NCBI GenBank assembly: GCA_937922085.1
Contig: CAKZVD010000007.1
Location: 17,933 to 81,932 of the forward strand
Reading direction: 5' to 3'
Origin: an uncultured Tenacibaculum sp.
GTDB taxonomy: Bacteria > Bacteroidota > Bacteroidia > Flavobacteriales > Flavobacteriaceae
Length of the DNA: 64,000 nt
Position 1 is the first letter of the stretch. Each line of letters begins with the position of its first letter. The notes under the pieces were generated by a model. It was not told where the DNA came from and searched no databases. It saw only the letters and a list, made by a program, of their open reading frames with translations. Shown piece by piece: positions 35,856 to 45,474 of the stretch. A program made the position numbers and the translations under genes.

Positions 35856-37397
35856 ATGAAAAAAAGACAAATTATTGTATTAAAAAATGTGTATTTAACA
35901 TTCCTAACCGCTCTTATAATCAGTTGTTCTTCTAATGTTGAAGAAGTAATAGAGGGTGAAGAAAATTTGAAATTTAAAACTAATTTACAAGCTAAAATAA
36001 ACTCAAATACATCAAGGTTTTACACAGCTCCTGAAAGCTTTGAAATAACAGAAAATTTAAATTTTAATAATCAAAAAAATGATGATAGTCAGGAACTACA
36101 ATCTGCTATAAATAATTTAAGTGACAATTTAGATGCTAATACTTATGGTAAAATTATTATTCCAAATGGAGAATATTATTTTGCCGACATCATAATGAAA
36201 TCAAATATTACAGTAGAAGTTGAAGAGGGAACTGTTATACATGCTGGAGTTAGCCAAAGATTTAATCAAGTAATTTTTGGATTCGGAGATAGAACTGGAG
36301 CTATACAAAATTCTGCTTTAATAGGACTTGGATCTGGATTTACGATTGATTTAAGAGAAAATAACAAAAACAGAAACATGATTGTGTGTGCTGTAAGAGA
36401 TGTAGAAAATTTTATGATATCTAATTTTTCTATTGAAGATAAGATTAGTGTATTTGCTTCAATTTTAGTGGATATAACTGATGTGAATGGTCCAAACTGG
36501 CCAAAAGGTGGAGTTATTCAAAAAATTGATCAAAAATTAGCACACAGAGGATATGGCTTAATTCAAGCTTATGCAGCCGATAAAGTGTTATTTAAAGATT
36601 TATCTTGTGATGGAGGGGTAACATTAAGAATAGAAACAGATAACAGATTAATGAAAGACCTGAATAAAAATAAAAACGTTCCAAATATAGGTGGCGTTAG
36701 AAACGTTTTTGCCGATAACATTAGTAATAGAAATGGTTTGGCTGCGCTTATGCTATCTCCTCATTTTATGAAAAATGGAAGAGTAATGGCAGATAATATT
36801 AGTTCTGTTAACAGCTCTTTTACGGTTAGAATTGAAAGAGGGTTTGTTGAAATTTTTGCAGCAGACAATACCATTACAGGTGATGATCATAAAGCAGCCA
36901 TCGAAAACACTTATGGTACTGGTTCAGTTGCAGACATATACAAAAGAGGTGGAGGAATATTTGTAGCAAGACTAAAACCTGAGTTTGCTGAAGCTGCATT
37001 TGATGAAGCTGGATTTAAAGCAGGTACTTTTTCTTCTAATAGTAGAATTACAAATATTAGTACAACCTATGGTAATACTGGTCACATGAATTTTAATCAC
37101 AGATTATACATGCCATGTGAGGAAAGAAATACTGTGTATTGTAGATATAAAATAGGAAAAGATGCAATATTTCATGGTCCTACATTAGCTGCTGTTTTTG
37201 ATAATACAATAGAAGGAAACGGACCAGAAAGCACAGGAAGTTATAATATTAATTTAAATGTTGATGAATCTGCTTTAAAATCATTTCCAATAGGAATTCC
37301 AACAACAGTTATTATTAACAATGCTACTACAGAAATAAGAGGTAGAAAAGATTGTAAAGTACAATTTAAAGATTGTCCTATTCCTTCTTTCCAGTAA
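35856..37397 (+). CDS. GH82-family iota-carrageenase-like lipoprotein
   Basis: A 513-residue lipoprotein (lipobox ISCS near residue 24) with a right-handed beta-helix. Segments match the GH82 iota-carrageenase of Alteromonas as I know it: HRGYGLIQAYAADKVLF, GGVTLRIETDNRLMKDL, GGVRNVFADNIS and LAALMLSPHFMKNGRV. Catalytic candidates are Glu260 and Asp262 (RIETDN), His303 (SPHF) and Gln237, and their spacing fits the known set if a 7-residue insertion after residue 266 is allowed. The protein would cleave beta-1,4 linkages in iota-carrageenan with inversion. It is followed by a strong terminator. Substrate specificity is inferred from the family; related alpha-carrageenan activity is possible. 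Confidence 0.85.
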   Translation: MKKRQIIVLKNVYLTFLTALIISCSSNVEEVIEGEENLKFKTNLQAKINSNTSRFYTAPESFEITENLNFNNQKNDDSQELQSAINNLSDNLDANTYGKIIIPNGEYYFADIIMKSNITVEVEEGTVIHAGVSQRFNQVIFGFGDRTGAIQNSALIGLGSGFTIDLRENNKNRNMIVCAVRDVENFMISNFSIEDKISVFASILVDITDVNGPNWPKGGVIQKIDQKLAHRGYGLIQAYAADKVLFKDLSCDGGVTLRIETDNRLMKDLNKNKNVPNIGGVRNVFADNISNRNGLAALMLSPHFMKNGRVMADNISSVNSSFTVRIERGFVEIFAADNTITGDDHKAAIENTYGTGSVADIYKRGGGIFVARLKPEFAEAAFDEAGFKAGTFSSNSRITNISTTYGNTGHMNFNHRLYMPCEERNTVYCRYKIGKDAIFHGPTLAAVFDNTIEGNGPESTGSYNINLNVDESALKSFPIGIPTTVIINNATTEIRGRKDCKVQFKDCPIPSFQ

Positions 37398-37415
37398 ATA
37401 ATTAAATAATTTTAA

Positions 37416-37447
37416 AAAAATCGGTAAGTTTACACTTATCGATTTTT
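37416..37447 (+). terminator. Terminator of the GH82-like gene
   Basis: AAAAATCGGTAAGT at 37416-37429 pairs with 37434-37447 (one G-T pair) around a TTAC loop, 18 bases after the stop. A T-rich tail follows. Confidence 0.85.
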
Positions 37448-37670
37448 AGTTTTATTAACACCTTGAAAAGGCAGTTATGCTTTTTTGGGAATAAAAATAA
37501 AAACTATTAGGATTTTATAAAGCCTGTATAATTATTTATTGAAAATAAAAGAGTTCAGAAAAACTGAAAAGTAGTATTCTTCAAAACAAAAATAACTTAG
37601 AATTAACATTACTCATCACATCATTTATAGGCATATAAAAAAGGTTTAAAAATTATTCAAACTTTATTTT

Positions 37671-38849
37671 TTATTTATACCCATCAATTGTCCATTTAAA
37701 AGAATCTTCATTTAATGGTAATGTAGAGATATCTATTTTTGTTGCTTCTATATTTAAAAGACTTCCAAAAAAGTCTCCTTCTATATAAAAAACACCGTCT
37801 TTATTTTTAAACGATAATATTGAAGTCCTATCATTATTCGTTAATAATAATGTTTCTTCATTTAATTCCATTTTAAAACTATATAGTTGATCTTTTTTAT
37901 CTTGAATAATAAAATAAGGATCTGAATGAATAAAAAATCGTTTATACACTTCATTATTCTTAATTTCATATGCTCCATAAAACAATGGTTTTACAATAGT
38001 ATCTCCATTAAAACTATTCGTTGTTACATACGGATATAACCCTTCTAGTAGTATTACTGAAATTAAAACTGACTTAATTACAACATGTTTAAATCTATAT
38101 TTTTTTGAAATTGGAAATGATATTGGATTAATCTTGGTTATTTCTTGTTTGACAAAAAATAAATACAACGTTTTAATATTAGGATAACTCACTAACAAAA
38201 AAAGAAGCAATAAAAATAAACTTTGAATTTTCACATTAATATCAAAAGAAAAATTCACCAAAACAATATTTAAACACACTCCTATTCCTAAAAAACAAGC
38301 TAGTACTCGAGTTCTTTTAAACCATAACAAAACTGCTGTCGTTATCTCTATTAAACCAGTAATTGTGTTATATAATTTAGAACTTCCAATAGATGTCCAG
38401 TATAAAAAATCTTTTGTTAAATATCCTACAGGCGTATATAATGTATTAGGATGTGCATCATAAAATTGATACTTAAATAGTTTACTAAATCCATAAATTG
38501 AAAATTGTAAAGACAGATAATAACAAATTATTACTGCAAAAAAAACAGTAAATTCTTTACTAAAAATCGTTCTCTTTCTTTCAAAAAAAAGCCATAGAAA
38601 AGAAACCGCTATCGATATTATAAAAACAATAATTATATTAATATACAAGCCACTAGAATCTGAATAAAAATCTAACGTATATTCTTTATTATTGTTCAAG
38701 AATATTGGAGCAATTATTTTTACAACTCTTTCGAAAAAAGCAGTTAAAAAATTTATTTTTAATACATTATATTTAAAAGGTAAACTTAAAATAAAAAATA
38801 TACTAAAAACAACAAATATTCTATTTCTCAGTTTTTTAAATAATAGCAA
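37671..38849 (-). CDS. DoxX-like integral membrane protein
   Basis: A 392-residue protein with about eight membrane helices (residues about 12-30, 70-95, 105-125, 180-215, 225-245, 275-295), and a C-terminal extracytoplasmic stretch of about 130 residues. The segment YGFSKLFKYQFYDAHPNTLY followed by TPVGYLTKDFLYWTSIGSS is similar to flavobacterial DoxX-related proteins. It has no catalytic motif visible to me. Divergent from a small secreted protein gene 32 bp away. Family assignment is by recall of the conserved segment; function unknown. Confidence 0.65.
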   Translation of the reverse strand: MLLFKKLRNRIFVVFSIFFILSLPFKYNVLKINFLTAFFERVVKIIAPIFLNNNKEYTLDFYSDSSGLYINIIIVFIISIAVSFLWLFFERKRTIFSKEFTVFFAVIICYYLSLQFSIYGFSKLFKYQFYDAHPNTLYTPVGYLTKDFLYWTSIGSSKLYNTITGLIEITTAVLLWFKRTRVLACFLGIGVCLNIVLVNFSFDINVKIQSLFLLLLFLLVSYPNIKTLYLFFVKQEITKINPISFPISKKYRFKHVVIKSVLISVILLEGLYPYVTTNSFNGDTIVKPLFYGAYEIKNNEVYKRFFIHSDPYFIIQDKKDQLYSFKMELNEETLLLTNNDRTSILSFKNKDGVFYIEGDFFGSLLNIEATKIDISTLPLNEDSFKWTIDGYK

Positions 38850-38881
38850 TAAATCTATTTTTAATTTTTAAAGATAAAACA

Positions 38882-39277
38882 ATGAAACATATATTATCTA
38901 TATTCTTCTTTTTTTTAGTTCATGTTAGTTTTACTCAAACTAAATTAATCAATCATAAAAGTCATAGTGGTACTAACAAAACATTTAGCCCACATAAGGT
39001 CAATGGAAATTTCGGATTACCTGATTATTTATTTGTAGAAGTATTACTTGAAAATAAAAAATCTAACTATATTCTTACTCGAAAAAAAACATATACTTCA
39101 AGAATTTTAATATATACTTTAGAAAAGAAAACTAAAGGCGAAAAAAAACCTTATCCTTTTGAAAATACGATTGCTAGTGTAAACATTAGTAAAGAAAACC
39201 AAGATGAAGAATTTATAATATCTATTGAAAAACTATTAATTAAAAAATTAAAAGCATTGAGAAAAACTGAAAAATAA
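38882..39277 (+). CDS. Small secreted protein, unknown
   Basis: A 131-residue protein with a signal peptide (FFFFLVHVSFTQ), then HKSHSGTNKTFSPHKVNGNFGLPDY, VEVLLENKKSNYILTRKK and a Lys-rich C-terminus. I recognise no family. It starts 32 bp from the divergent DoxX-like gene and precedes the MuiA-like gene by 155 bp. Probably periplasmic; function not assigned. Confidence 0.6.
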   Translation: MKHILSIFFFFLVHVSFTQTKLINHKSHSGTNKTFSPHKVNGNFGLPDYLFVEVLLENKKSNYILTRKKTYTSRILIYTLEKKTKGEKKPYPFENTIASVNISKENQDEEFIISIEKLLIKKLKALRKTEK

Positions 39278-39403
39278 GATCTCTTAACTGTAAATTATTA
39301 TGCTTATTTAAAACAAGATTATTCTTATCATTAGAAAACAACTATTTCACTCAACAAGAATAGTCTTTCACTCATTTACCCTTTTTTATTAAAGTTAAAA
39401 ACT

Positions 39404-39411
39404 TAATTTTG
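39404..39411 (+). promoter_or_regulatory. -7 box of the MuiA-like gene
   Basis: TAATTTTG matches TAnnTTTG. Transcription would begin near 39418, so the ATG at 39433 is the likely start. The TTG at 39409 lies inside the box and can be excluded. Confidence 0.55.
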
Positions 39412-39432
39412 ATAGCATCAAATTTTATTAAA

Positions 39433-41007
39433 ATGAAAGCAGTATTTTTTTTTATCTTATTAAGCATCAATATTTTTTCACAGCAACAAGTAACTTCAAA
39501 AATTAACGATGTCGTTGTTTTTAAAAGAAATGCTCAAATAACTAGAAACGCTTCTTTTAATACTATTTCTGGTACTCAAGAAATTATTCTTACAGGTATT
39601 TCTACACAAATACAACCTTCTAGTTTACAAATACAATTTGACGATCCTAATGCTATTTTATTATCTGCGAAATACGAGAAGAATCATTTATTACCTAAAG
39701 TAACTAATAAAAAAACAGCTGCTCTAGAAAAAAAACTAGCAAATTTAGAAGATAATCTTGAGTCGTTTAGTGATCAGAAAAACAGTTTAAAAGGAGTTGA
39801 AAGTATTCTTAATAAAAATCAAGATTTAGGAGGAGCTAATTCTAGTTTTACACCTCAACAAGTTATCTTATTAAGTGACCTTTATCAAAAGAAATTTTTA
39901 GAAACAAAAAAGGCTTTAAGAATTTTAGATAAAAAAATGACTCCAATAGAAGAAGATATTGAGAAGATAGAAAAACAATTAAAAGAAATTAATGCTAAAA
40001 GCAAAAGACCTAGCGGTAATATTATACTTAGAATATCTTCAAAACAAACAAAACCTATTCGTATAAAGTGTAAATACATTGTTAATAATGCGGGTTGGTA
40101 TCCTACTTACGACATTAGATCTGAAGGAACTTCTAAAAATGTAAACCTTAATTATAAAGCAAATGTATATCAAAACACAGGGATAGATTGGGAAAACATT
40201 TCGGTAATGATTTCTACAGGAAACCCATCTCGAAATAACAACAGACCTATTTTAACTCCTTTGTATGCAAGAATTCAACAAACAAACAGGTTAAATAGTC
40301 GATTAAAAAATGAATCAGATGAGATTTTAGAAGAAGTTGTCTCTACATCTAATATGGCTCTTGAAAAAAGCAGTGATTTTAGAGAGTTATCTACCGTTTC
40401 AGAAAATCAATTAAGTATTAATTTTAATGTTACTAACAAACAAACTATTTATAGTGATGGAAAGGAAAATGTTATGGGGTTAAAATCTTATGAGTTAAAA
40501 ACTGAATATACATACCATAGTGTGCCTAAACTTAATAAAAGTGTGTTTTTATTAGCCAAAATAAGTGATTGGAGTAATTATAATTTAATTGCCGGTAAAG
40601 CAAATATATTTTTTGAAGGTGGTTTTGTAGGTACATCATATATAAACCCTGCTGTTACTTCAGATTCTTTATTAATTTCTATGGGAGTTGATAATGCTAT
40701 TGTTATTGAAAGAACTCCTATAAAAAATTACACCTCTTCTAAATTTATTGAAAAAAACAAAAAAGAAACTATTGGTTATGAATTTATTATAAAGAATAAA
40801 AAATCTGTTCCTATAAACATTGAAATATTAGATCAAATTCCTGTTTCAAACAATAAAGGAATTCAAGTTGTTCTTGAAGAAAAAGGAACTGCTGAATATT
40901 CAGAAAATATAGGAAAGTTACTTTGGAACATGAATATTTTAGCTAGACAAACTAAAAAAGAGAAATTTATTTACTCTGTTAAATATCCTAAAAAAAGATA
41001 TTGTTAA
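39433..41007 (+). CDS. Mucoidy inhibitor MuiA-family protein (DUF4139)
   Basis: A 524-residue protein starting at ATG 39433 (signal peptide ending FSQQQ). N-terminal DUF4140-like part (VVVFKRNAQITRNASFNTIS), a coiled-coil middle (residues about 85-200, AALEKKLANLEDNLESFSDQ), then a DUF4139 domain (YIVNNAGWYPTYDIRSEG, TGIDWENISVMISTGNPS, LIAGKANIFFEGGFVGTSY). The gene ends KYPKKRYC at a seven-A run; if one A were absent the frame would end DIVNGIK instead, so the C-terminus may be altered by a slip. Members of this family are probably envelope proteins; function not known. Confidence 0.85.
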   Translation: MKAVFFFILLSINIFSQQQVTSKINDVVVFKRNAQITRNASFNTISGTQEIILTGISTQIQPSSLQIQFDDPNAILLSAKYEKNHLLPKVTNKKTAALEKKLANLEDNLESFSDQKNSLKGVESILNKNQDLGGANSSFTPQQVILLSDLYQKKFLETKKALRILDKKMTPIEEDIEKIEKQLKEINAKSKRPSGNIILRISSKQTKPIRIKCKYIVNNAGWYPTYDIRSEGTSKNVNLNYKANVYQNTGIDWENISVMISTGNPSRNNNRPILTPLYARIQQTNRLNSRLKNESDEILEEVVSTSNMALEKSSDFRELSTVSENQLSINFNVTNKQTIYSDGKENVMGLKSYELKTEYTYHSVPKLNKSVFLLAKISDWSNYNLIAGKANIFFEGGFVGTSYINPAVTSDSLLISMGVDNAIVIERTPIKNYTSSKFIEKNKKETIGYEFIIKNKKSVPINIEILDQIPVSNNKGIQVVLEEKGTAEYSENIGKLLWNMNILARQTKKEKFIYSVKYPKKRYC

Positions 41008-41114
41008 TGGTATTAAATAATAATTGTTCTTTAAAAACCAATCAACAAATTATTAATTTTTATAAAGGCTAGTAAATAATACATCTTAAAGATTCATTAA
41101 TAGAAAACTAATTT

Positions 41115-41176
41115 TCAAATCAAGCGCAATCGATTTTTTTTAGAATATAAATGAATCTCTATTACGCTTGATTTGA
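41115..41176. repeat. Long inverted repeat between the MuiA-like and comEC genes
   Basis: TCAAATCAAGCG at 41115-41126 pairs with CGCTTGATTTGA at 41165-41176, separated by 38 bases; three more pairs (AAT with ATT) extend the stem inside after a one-base mismatch. No T-run follows, so it is not an obvious terminator. It could form a cruciform or be a decayed mobile-element end. Confidence 0.55.
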
Positions 41177-41222
41177 CATAAGTGAATTTTATTTAATTCT
41201 TTTTTCATAATTTTAACCTGTT

Positions 41223-43250
41223 ATGAAAAAGTTAGTGAGGTATTTACCAACTCATTTCTTGCTATGTTTAATAGCAGGAATTTGTATTGAATTTTATTTG
41301 AATTTTTGGATATTTAGTTTTAATAAACTACTATTACTCTTAAGTATTAGTATTATTCTATTAATCCTATTTCATCATTATAAAAAGAAATTACTTTTTA
41401 TAATGACAACTTCTTTCTCTTTTATTATAATTGGCATTTCTTGTATCTATCTCAATAACAGCAAAAATACTTCAAATTATTTTGAAAAATTCAATAAAAA
41501 CGATGCAACTATCACTCTTTTAATTAACAAAAAACTAAAAGCAAACAACTATTACTCAAAATACATTGCTACAGTTTCTCAAGTAAATTCAAATATTACA
41601 AAAGGAGAAATTCTCTTGAATATAAAAAAAGATTCCTTTAGTACTACTCTAAATATTGGTTCTCAAATTCTCGTAAAATCAAATCTTAAGGAAATAAAAC
41701 CTCCTTTAAATCCACATCAATTTAACTATAAAAACTATTTAAAAAAGCAAGGAATAACATATCAAACCTTTATCAATAATCGTGAATATCGAGTTTTAAA
41801 AAGCAAAAAGCATTCTGTAAAAATATTCTTCTCCAATATTAAAAAACAAATACAACAATCTATATCTAAAAAAGGCTTTTCAAAAAATGAACTAGCAGTT
41901 ATCAATGCTTTATTACTTGGAGACAAGCAACAAATATCAAATGAATTAAGAGATCGTTACGCGAAAGCTGGAGCCATACATATTTTAGCTATTTCTGGGT
42001 TACACATAGGGATTCTATTTTTGATTCTTTCTAGTCTATTAACTCCTTTAAAACATATTAAAAACGGATTATTAATAAAAACAATATTAGTGATCTCTTT
42101 GTTATGGTTATTTGCTATGCTAACAGGTTTTTCTGCTTCTGTAACAAGAGCTGTTACTATGTTTTCTTTTATTTCTCTGGGTCGTCTTTTTAAGAGAGAT
42201 ACACCTGTTGAATACTCTTTAATAGCATCGATGTTTCTTTTACTAATCATCTCTCCTTTATTTCTTTTTGACATCGGTTTTCAGCTAAGTTATTTCGCTG
42301 TATTTTCCATTGTATGGTTACAACCTCTACTCTATAATATTTGGAATCCGAAAACAATATTGACTCGAAAAATTTGGCAACTTAGCACAGTATCAATAGC
42401 AGCTCAAATAGGAGTTCTACCTATTAGTTTATACTACTTTCATCAATTTCCTAGTTTATTTTTAATCTCTAATTTAATTATTATTCCTTTTTTAGGGATT
42501 ATTTTATCTATCGGTTTTATCATAGTAATTTTAACTACTATAAATTATGTACCCAATTTTTTAGTTGCTATTTACAGTTTTATCATTCGACAAATGAATA
42601 CTATTATTGATTGGATTTCTAATCAAGAAACTTTTTTATTTTCTGAAATTTCAATGTCTTTATTACAAATGATCGCTTGGTATTTATGCATAATCGCATT
42701 TACTACATTGAGTCTCAAAAAAACGATTACTAAATTCATACTCTTTCTATCTTGTATTTTAATATTTCAAACTGTTTATTTTATAGAAAAATATAATCGA
42801 GATACGAAAAACGAATTTATTCTTTTTCATAAAAATAAACATTCAGTAGTAGGAAATAGAATTGGTAGAAATACAGAAATAATAAGCGATTTAGATACTA
42901 CGCTACTTAAACAAGAAAAATTCTTAAACTCATATAAAACAAATAAGAACACTCTTTTTCAATATAAAAAAGAGTCTAATTCAGTTTTAAAAATTAACAC
43001 TAATTACTTATTGTTTATAGATAGTTTGGGTGTATATCCTAAAAAACATTTAGAAAACCTCATTGTAGTTTTAGAATACTCTCCTAAAATTAATTTAATT
43101 CGATTAATCAAAACTATAAAACCTAAAAAAATAATTGCTAATGGCACTAACTATAGAACTTATGTTAATCGATGGAAAATAACTTGTAAAAAGCAAAAAA
43201 CACCATTTCACTTTACAGGTGAGAATGGTGCTTATATTTTGAGATATTAA
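41223..43250 (+). CDS. comEC: ComEC/Rec2-family DNA uptake channel protein
   Basis: A 675-residue membrane protein. N-terminal DUF4131-like part with two helices, then an OB-like region (FEKFNKNDATITLLINKKLK) and the Competence domain with its signature AGAIHILAISGLHIGILF (residues about 245-265) and multiple helices to about residue 520 (GFSASVTRAVTMFSFISLGR). The C-terminal 140 residues replace the metallo-beta-lactamase nuclease domain found in many ComEC proteins: no HxHxDH motif is seen, only a degenerate similar fold (LDTTLLKQEKFL, IVVLEYSPKINL, PKKIIANGTNYRTY). It carries DNA across the inner membrane in natural competence. Other competence genes are not here. Confidence 0.9.
   Translation: MKKLVRYLPTHFLLCLIAGICIEFYLNFWIFSFNKLLLLLSISIILLILFHHYKKKLLFIMTTSFSFIIIGISCIYLNNSKNTSNYFEKFNKNDATITLLINKKLKANNYYSKYIATVSQVNSNITKGEILLNIKKDSFSTTLNIGSQILVKSNLKEIKPPLNPHQFNYKNYLKKQGITYQTFINNREYRVLKSKKHSVKIFFSNIKKQIQQSISKKGFSKNELAVINALLLGDKQQISNELRDRYAKAGAIHILAISGLHIGILFLILSSLLTPLKHIKNGLLIKTILVISLLWLFAMLTGFSASVTRAVTMFSFISLGRLFKRDTPVEYSLIASMFLLLIISPLFLFDIGFQLSYFAVFSIVWLQPLLYNIWNPKTILTRKIWQLSTVSIAAQIGVLPISLYYFHQFPSLFLISNLIIIPFLGIILSIGFIIVILTTINYVPNFLVAIYSFIIRQMNTIIDWISNQETFLFSEISMSLLQMIAWYLCIIAFTTLSLKKTITKFILFLSCILIFQTVYFIEKYNRDTKNEFILFHKNKHSVVGNRIGRNTEIISDLDTTLLKQEKFLNSYKTNKNTLFQYKKESNSVLKINTNYLLFIDSLGVYPKKHLENLIVVLEYSPKINLIRLIKTIKPKKIIANGTNYRTYVNRWKITCKKQKTPFHFTGENGAYILRY
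43201..43230. terminator. Hairpin at the 3' end of comEC, possible bidirectional terminator
   Basis: CACCATTTCAC at 43201-43211 pairs with GTGAGAATGGTG at 43219-43230 with one bulge. A-rich left and T-rich right flanks would support termination in both directions between comEC and the convergent thioredoxin-like gene. It lies inside the last coding residues of comEC. Confidence 0.45.
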
Positions 43251-43257
43251 TTTTGTT

Positions 43258-43773
43258 TTATAAAGAACTTTTAAAGTCTTTTTCAAAGTTAGGCCAAGGC
43301 GTACTTTTATATGCTTCTCCTGCGAAATAAGCTAATATTTTTTCAAATCGCTCTTCTTTTAAATAACCTGGTACTACTTGAATCATTTGTTGTTCTGCGT
43401 TAAAAAAGGCTGTAGAAGGATAACTCATTTTACCTTTCATTATAGCAGCAGCTAATTCATGATATTTACTTCTACCCTGTTGAACAAACTTAAATGTTTT
43501 TCCTTGGTATGTAATATCTTTCTTTCCTTCACCATCCATTTTTACTGCATAGTAATTGTTATTAATATATTTAACAAGTACTTCATTTTTGTAAGTAGTT
43601 GCATCCATTCTTTTACACCAACCACACCAATCTGTATATAAATCTACTAAAATAGGTTTTGGGTTTGCTTTATTTAGCGCTAAGGCTTCCTCAAAAGAGA
43701 TCCAATTTACTTCTTGTGCTTTCGTTACTATAGCTGTCAACATAAAAACAGCAACTAAAAAAATATTTCTCAT
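43258..43773 (-). CDS. Secreted thioredoxin-like protein
   Basis: A 171-residue exported protein (signal peptide ending at TKAQ). Thioredoxin-fold domain of the thioredoxin_7 type, with PILVDLYTDWCGWCKRMD (CxxC) near residue 48, YAVKMDGEGKKDITYQG and a cis-proline loop MSYPSTAFFNAEQQMI. Probably a periplasmic disulfide reductant or oxidant, partner unknown. Convergent with comEC (7-bp gap to its stop). The POT gene upstream ends with its own terminator, so this gene is separately transcribed. Confidence 0.87.
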   Translation of the reverse strand: MRNIFLVAVFMLTAIVTKAQEVNWISFEEALALNKANPKPILVDLYTDWCGWCKRMDATTYKNEVLVKYINNNYYAVKMDGEGKKDITYQGKTFKFVQQGRSKYHELAAAIMKGKMSYPSTAFFNAEQQMIQVVPGYLKEERFEKILAYFAGEAYKSTPWPNFEKDFKSSL

Positions 43774-43812
43774 AATATGTAAGTCTCAATAAGTATTCCA
43801 AATTTACAAAAA

Positions 43813-43839
43813 AACCTATCAAATTTTGCTTGATAGGTT
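43813..43839 (-). terminator. Terminator after the POT transporter operon
   Basis: AACCTATCAA at 43813-43822 pairs with 43830-43839 around a 7-base loop. On the minus strand the stem is followed by a run of seven T. It lies 27 bases past the stop of the first POT gene. Confidence 0.88.
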
Positions 43840-43865
43840 AATTTATTATATATAACAGTGTTAAT

Positions 43866-45452
43866 TTACTTAACTCCGTGCATTAATTTTTTAACTATTG
43901 GTGTTAGAGCCATTAGAATTAAACCAGCAATAATCGGTACAACAGTAAAAATAAGGAAGAATGTTGTCATGTCATATTGAGCTGTAATTTTATCAATCAT
44001 ACCTCCCATAGAACCGGCTGCTTTATTCCCCATACCTATAGCAATATACCATAATCCGTACATTAATCCTATTTTAGCTGCAGGCACTAGTTTACTTACG
44101 TAAGATAAACCTACTGGCGATAATGCTAATTCTCCTAGCGTATGTAATAAATACGCTAAAATTAACCATATTATACTTACAGAAGCTGTTTTAGCTCCCT
44201 GAGGAATATCCATTGATCCATATGCAAGAATACCAAAACCTAATCCTAACAAAATTAAACCTAATCCAAATTTAACTGTAGCTGAAGGGTTGTATTTACT
44301 TTCCCATAATTTAGAAAATAATGGTGCAAAAGTAATTATGTAAAAAGAATTTAAAATAGAAAACCAAGATGCTGGTACTTCAGTTTTTACATCACTAAAC
44401 TGATTCTTTAACATCCAAATAACTATACCCCAAATAATAACAAAACTTGTTCCTAAAAATAAATTTGAAAGTGCATATTTTTTAAAAGTAATATTAAATA
44501 ACTTATACAAAACATACGTTATTATTAACAAAGGTATTACTGTTAGTAAAGTATTTGCTATTCTAAACAAGTTTGCTGCATTTCCTTCTAAAACTCTATT
44601 TGTATAATCACTTGCAAATATTGTCATTGACCCACCTGCTTGTTCAAATGCTGCCCAAAAAAAGATTGTAAAGAAAGCTAAAATTCCAACAACAATATAT
44701 CTATCAGATTGTACTTTTGGAGAGACTTCTACATTTTTAATTTCTTCTCCTTTATTTCCTACATTTTCAATAGCATCATCATACGCTACAGTTTTTGAAG
44801 GAGATAAACCTACCTTACCAAATATACCTTGAGCCAACCAAAATTGTAATGCTCCAAAAAACATAAAAATACCAGCCAATCCAAAACCAAAATGCCAACC
44901 ATAAGTTTCTCCTAAATATCCACATAATAAAATACCTAAGAAAGCTCCTGCATTTACACCCATGTAATAAATTGTAAAAGCGCCATCTTTTTTCTCTTGA
45001 GCATTTACATAAATCCCATTAATTATTGAAGTCATGTTTGGCTTAAAAAGACCATTTCCAGCTACCAAAAGTCCAATACCTGCATACAATCCCCAAGGTG
45101 TATCAAAAGCCATCGCTGCATGACCTAATGCCATTATTATTGCTCCTAATGCAACTGCATTTCTATACCCCATAAATTTATCAGCCAAAAACCCTCCTAA
45201 AATCGGAGAAAAATAAACTAACATTGTATAAGTACCATACAAACCAAGAGCATTCTCTCTTGTCCATCCCCAACCAGGGTTATCTCCTGTTATAGCAGAT
45301 GTTAAAAATAAAACCAAAATAGCTCGCATTCCATAGTATGAAAAACGCTCCCACATTTCGGTAAAAAATAAAACAAATAGCCCAGATGGATGCCCCATCA
45401 TCAATTTCCTATTCAAATCTGAACCTGCAAACCTAATGCCTGTTGTATTCAT
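43866..45452 (-). CDS. POT-family peptide MFS transporter
   Basis: A 528-residue membrane protein with about 14 helices. POT signature near the start, FTEMWERFSYYGMRAILVLFL (ExxERFxYYG), then GAIIMALGHAAMAF, FTIYYMGVNAGAFLGILLCG and YLLHTLGELALSPVGLSYVS (second signature). It imports di- and tripeptides with protons. It is third in an operon with another POT gene and an S9B peptidase, making a peptide uptake and hydrolysis unit. No TonB-dependent receptor is seen here. Both signatures are complete. Confidence 0.95.
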   Translation of the reverse strand: MNTTGIRFAGSDLNRKLMMGHPSGLFVLFFTEMWERFSYYGMRAILVLFLTSAITGDNPGWGWTRENALGLYGTYTMLVYFSPILGGFLADKFMGYRNAVALGAIIMALGHAAMAFDTPWGLYAGIGLLVAGNGLFKPNMTSIINGIYVNAQEKKDGAFTIYYMGVNAGAFLGILLCGYLGETYGWHFGFGLAGIFMFFGALQFWLAQGIFGKVGLSPSKTVAYDDAIENVGNKGEEIKNVEVSPKVQSDRYIVVGILAFFTIFFWAAFEQAGGSMTIFASDYTNRVLEGNAANLFRIANTLLTVIPLLIITYVLYKLFNITFKKYALSNLFLGTSFVIIWGIVIWMLKNQFSDVKTEVPASWFSILNSFYIITFAPLFSKLWESKYNPSATVKFGLGLILLGLGFGILAYGSMDIPQGAKTASVSIIWLILAYLLHTLGELALSPVGLSYVSKLVPAAKIGLMYGLWYIAIGMGNKAAGSMGGMIDKITAQYDMTTFFLIFTVVPIIAGLILMALTPIVKKLMHGVK

Positions 45453-45474
45453 ATATTATATTTTTAGTTATTGG

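Noticed and set aside
39885..42274. Open frames on the strand opposite to the MuiA-like and comEC genes
   Set aside because: They are shadows of confidently coding genes, without start signals or family motifs.
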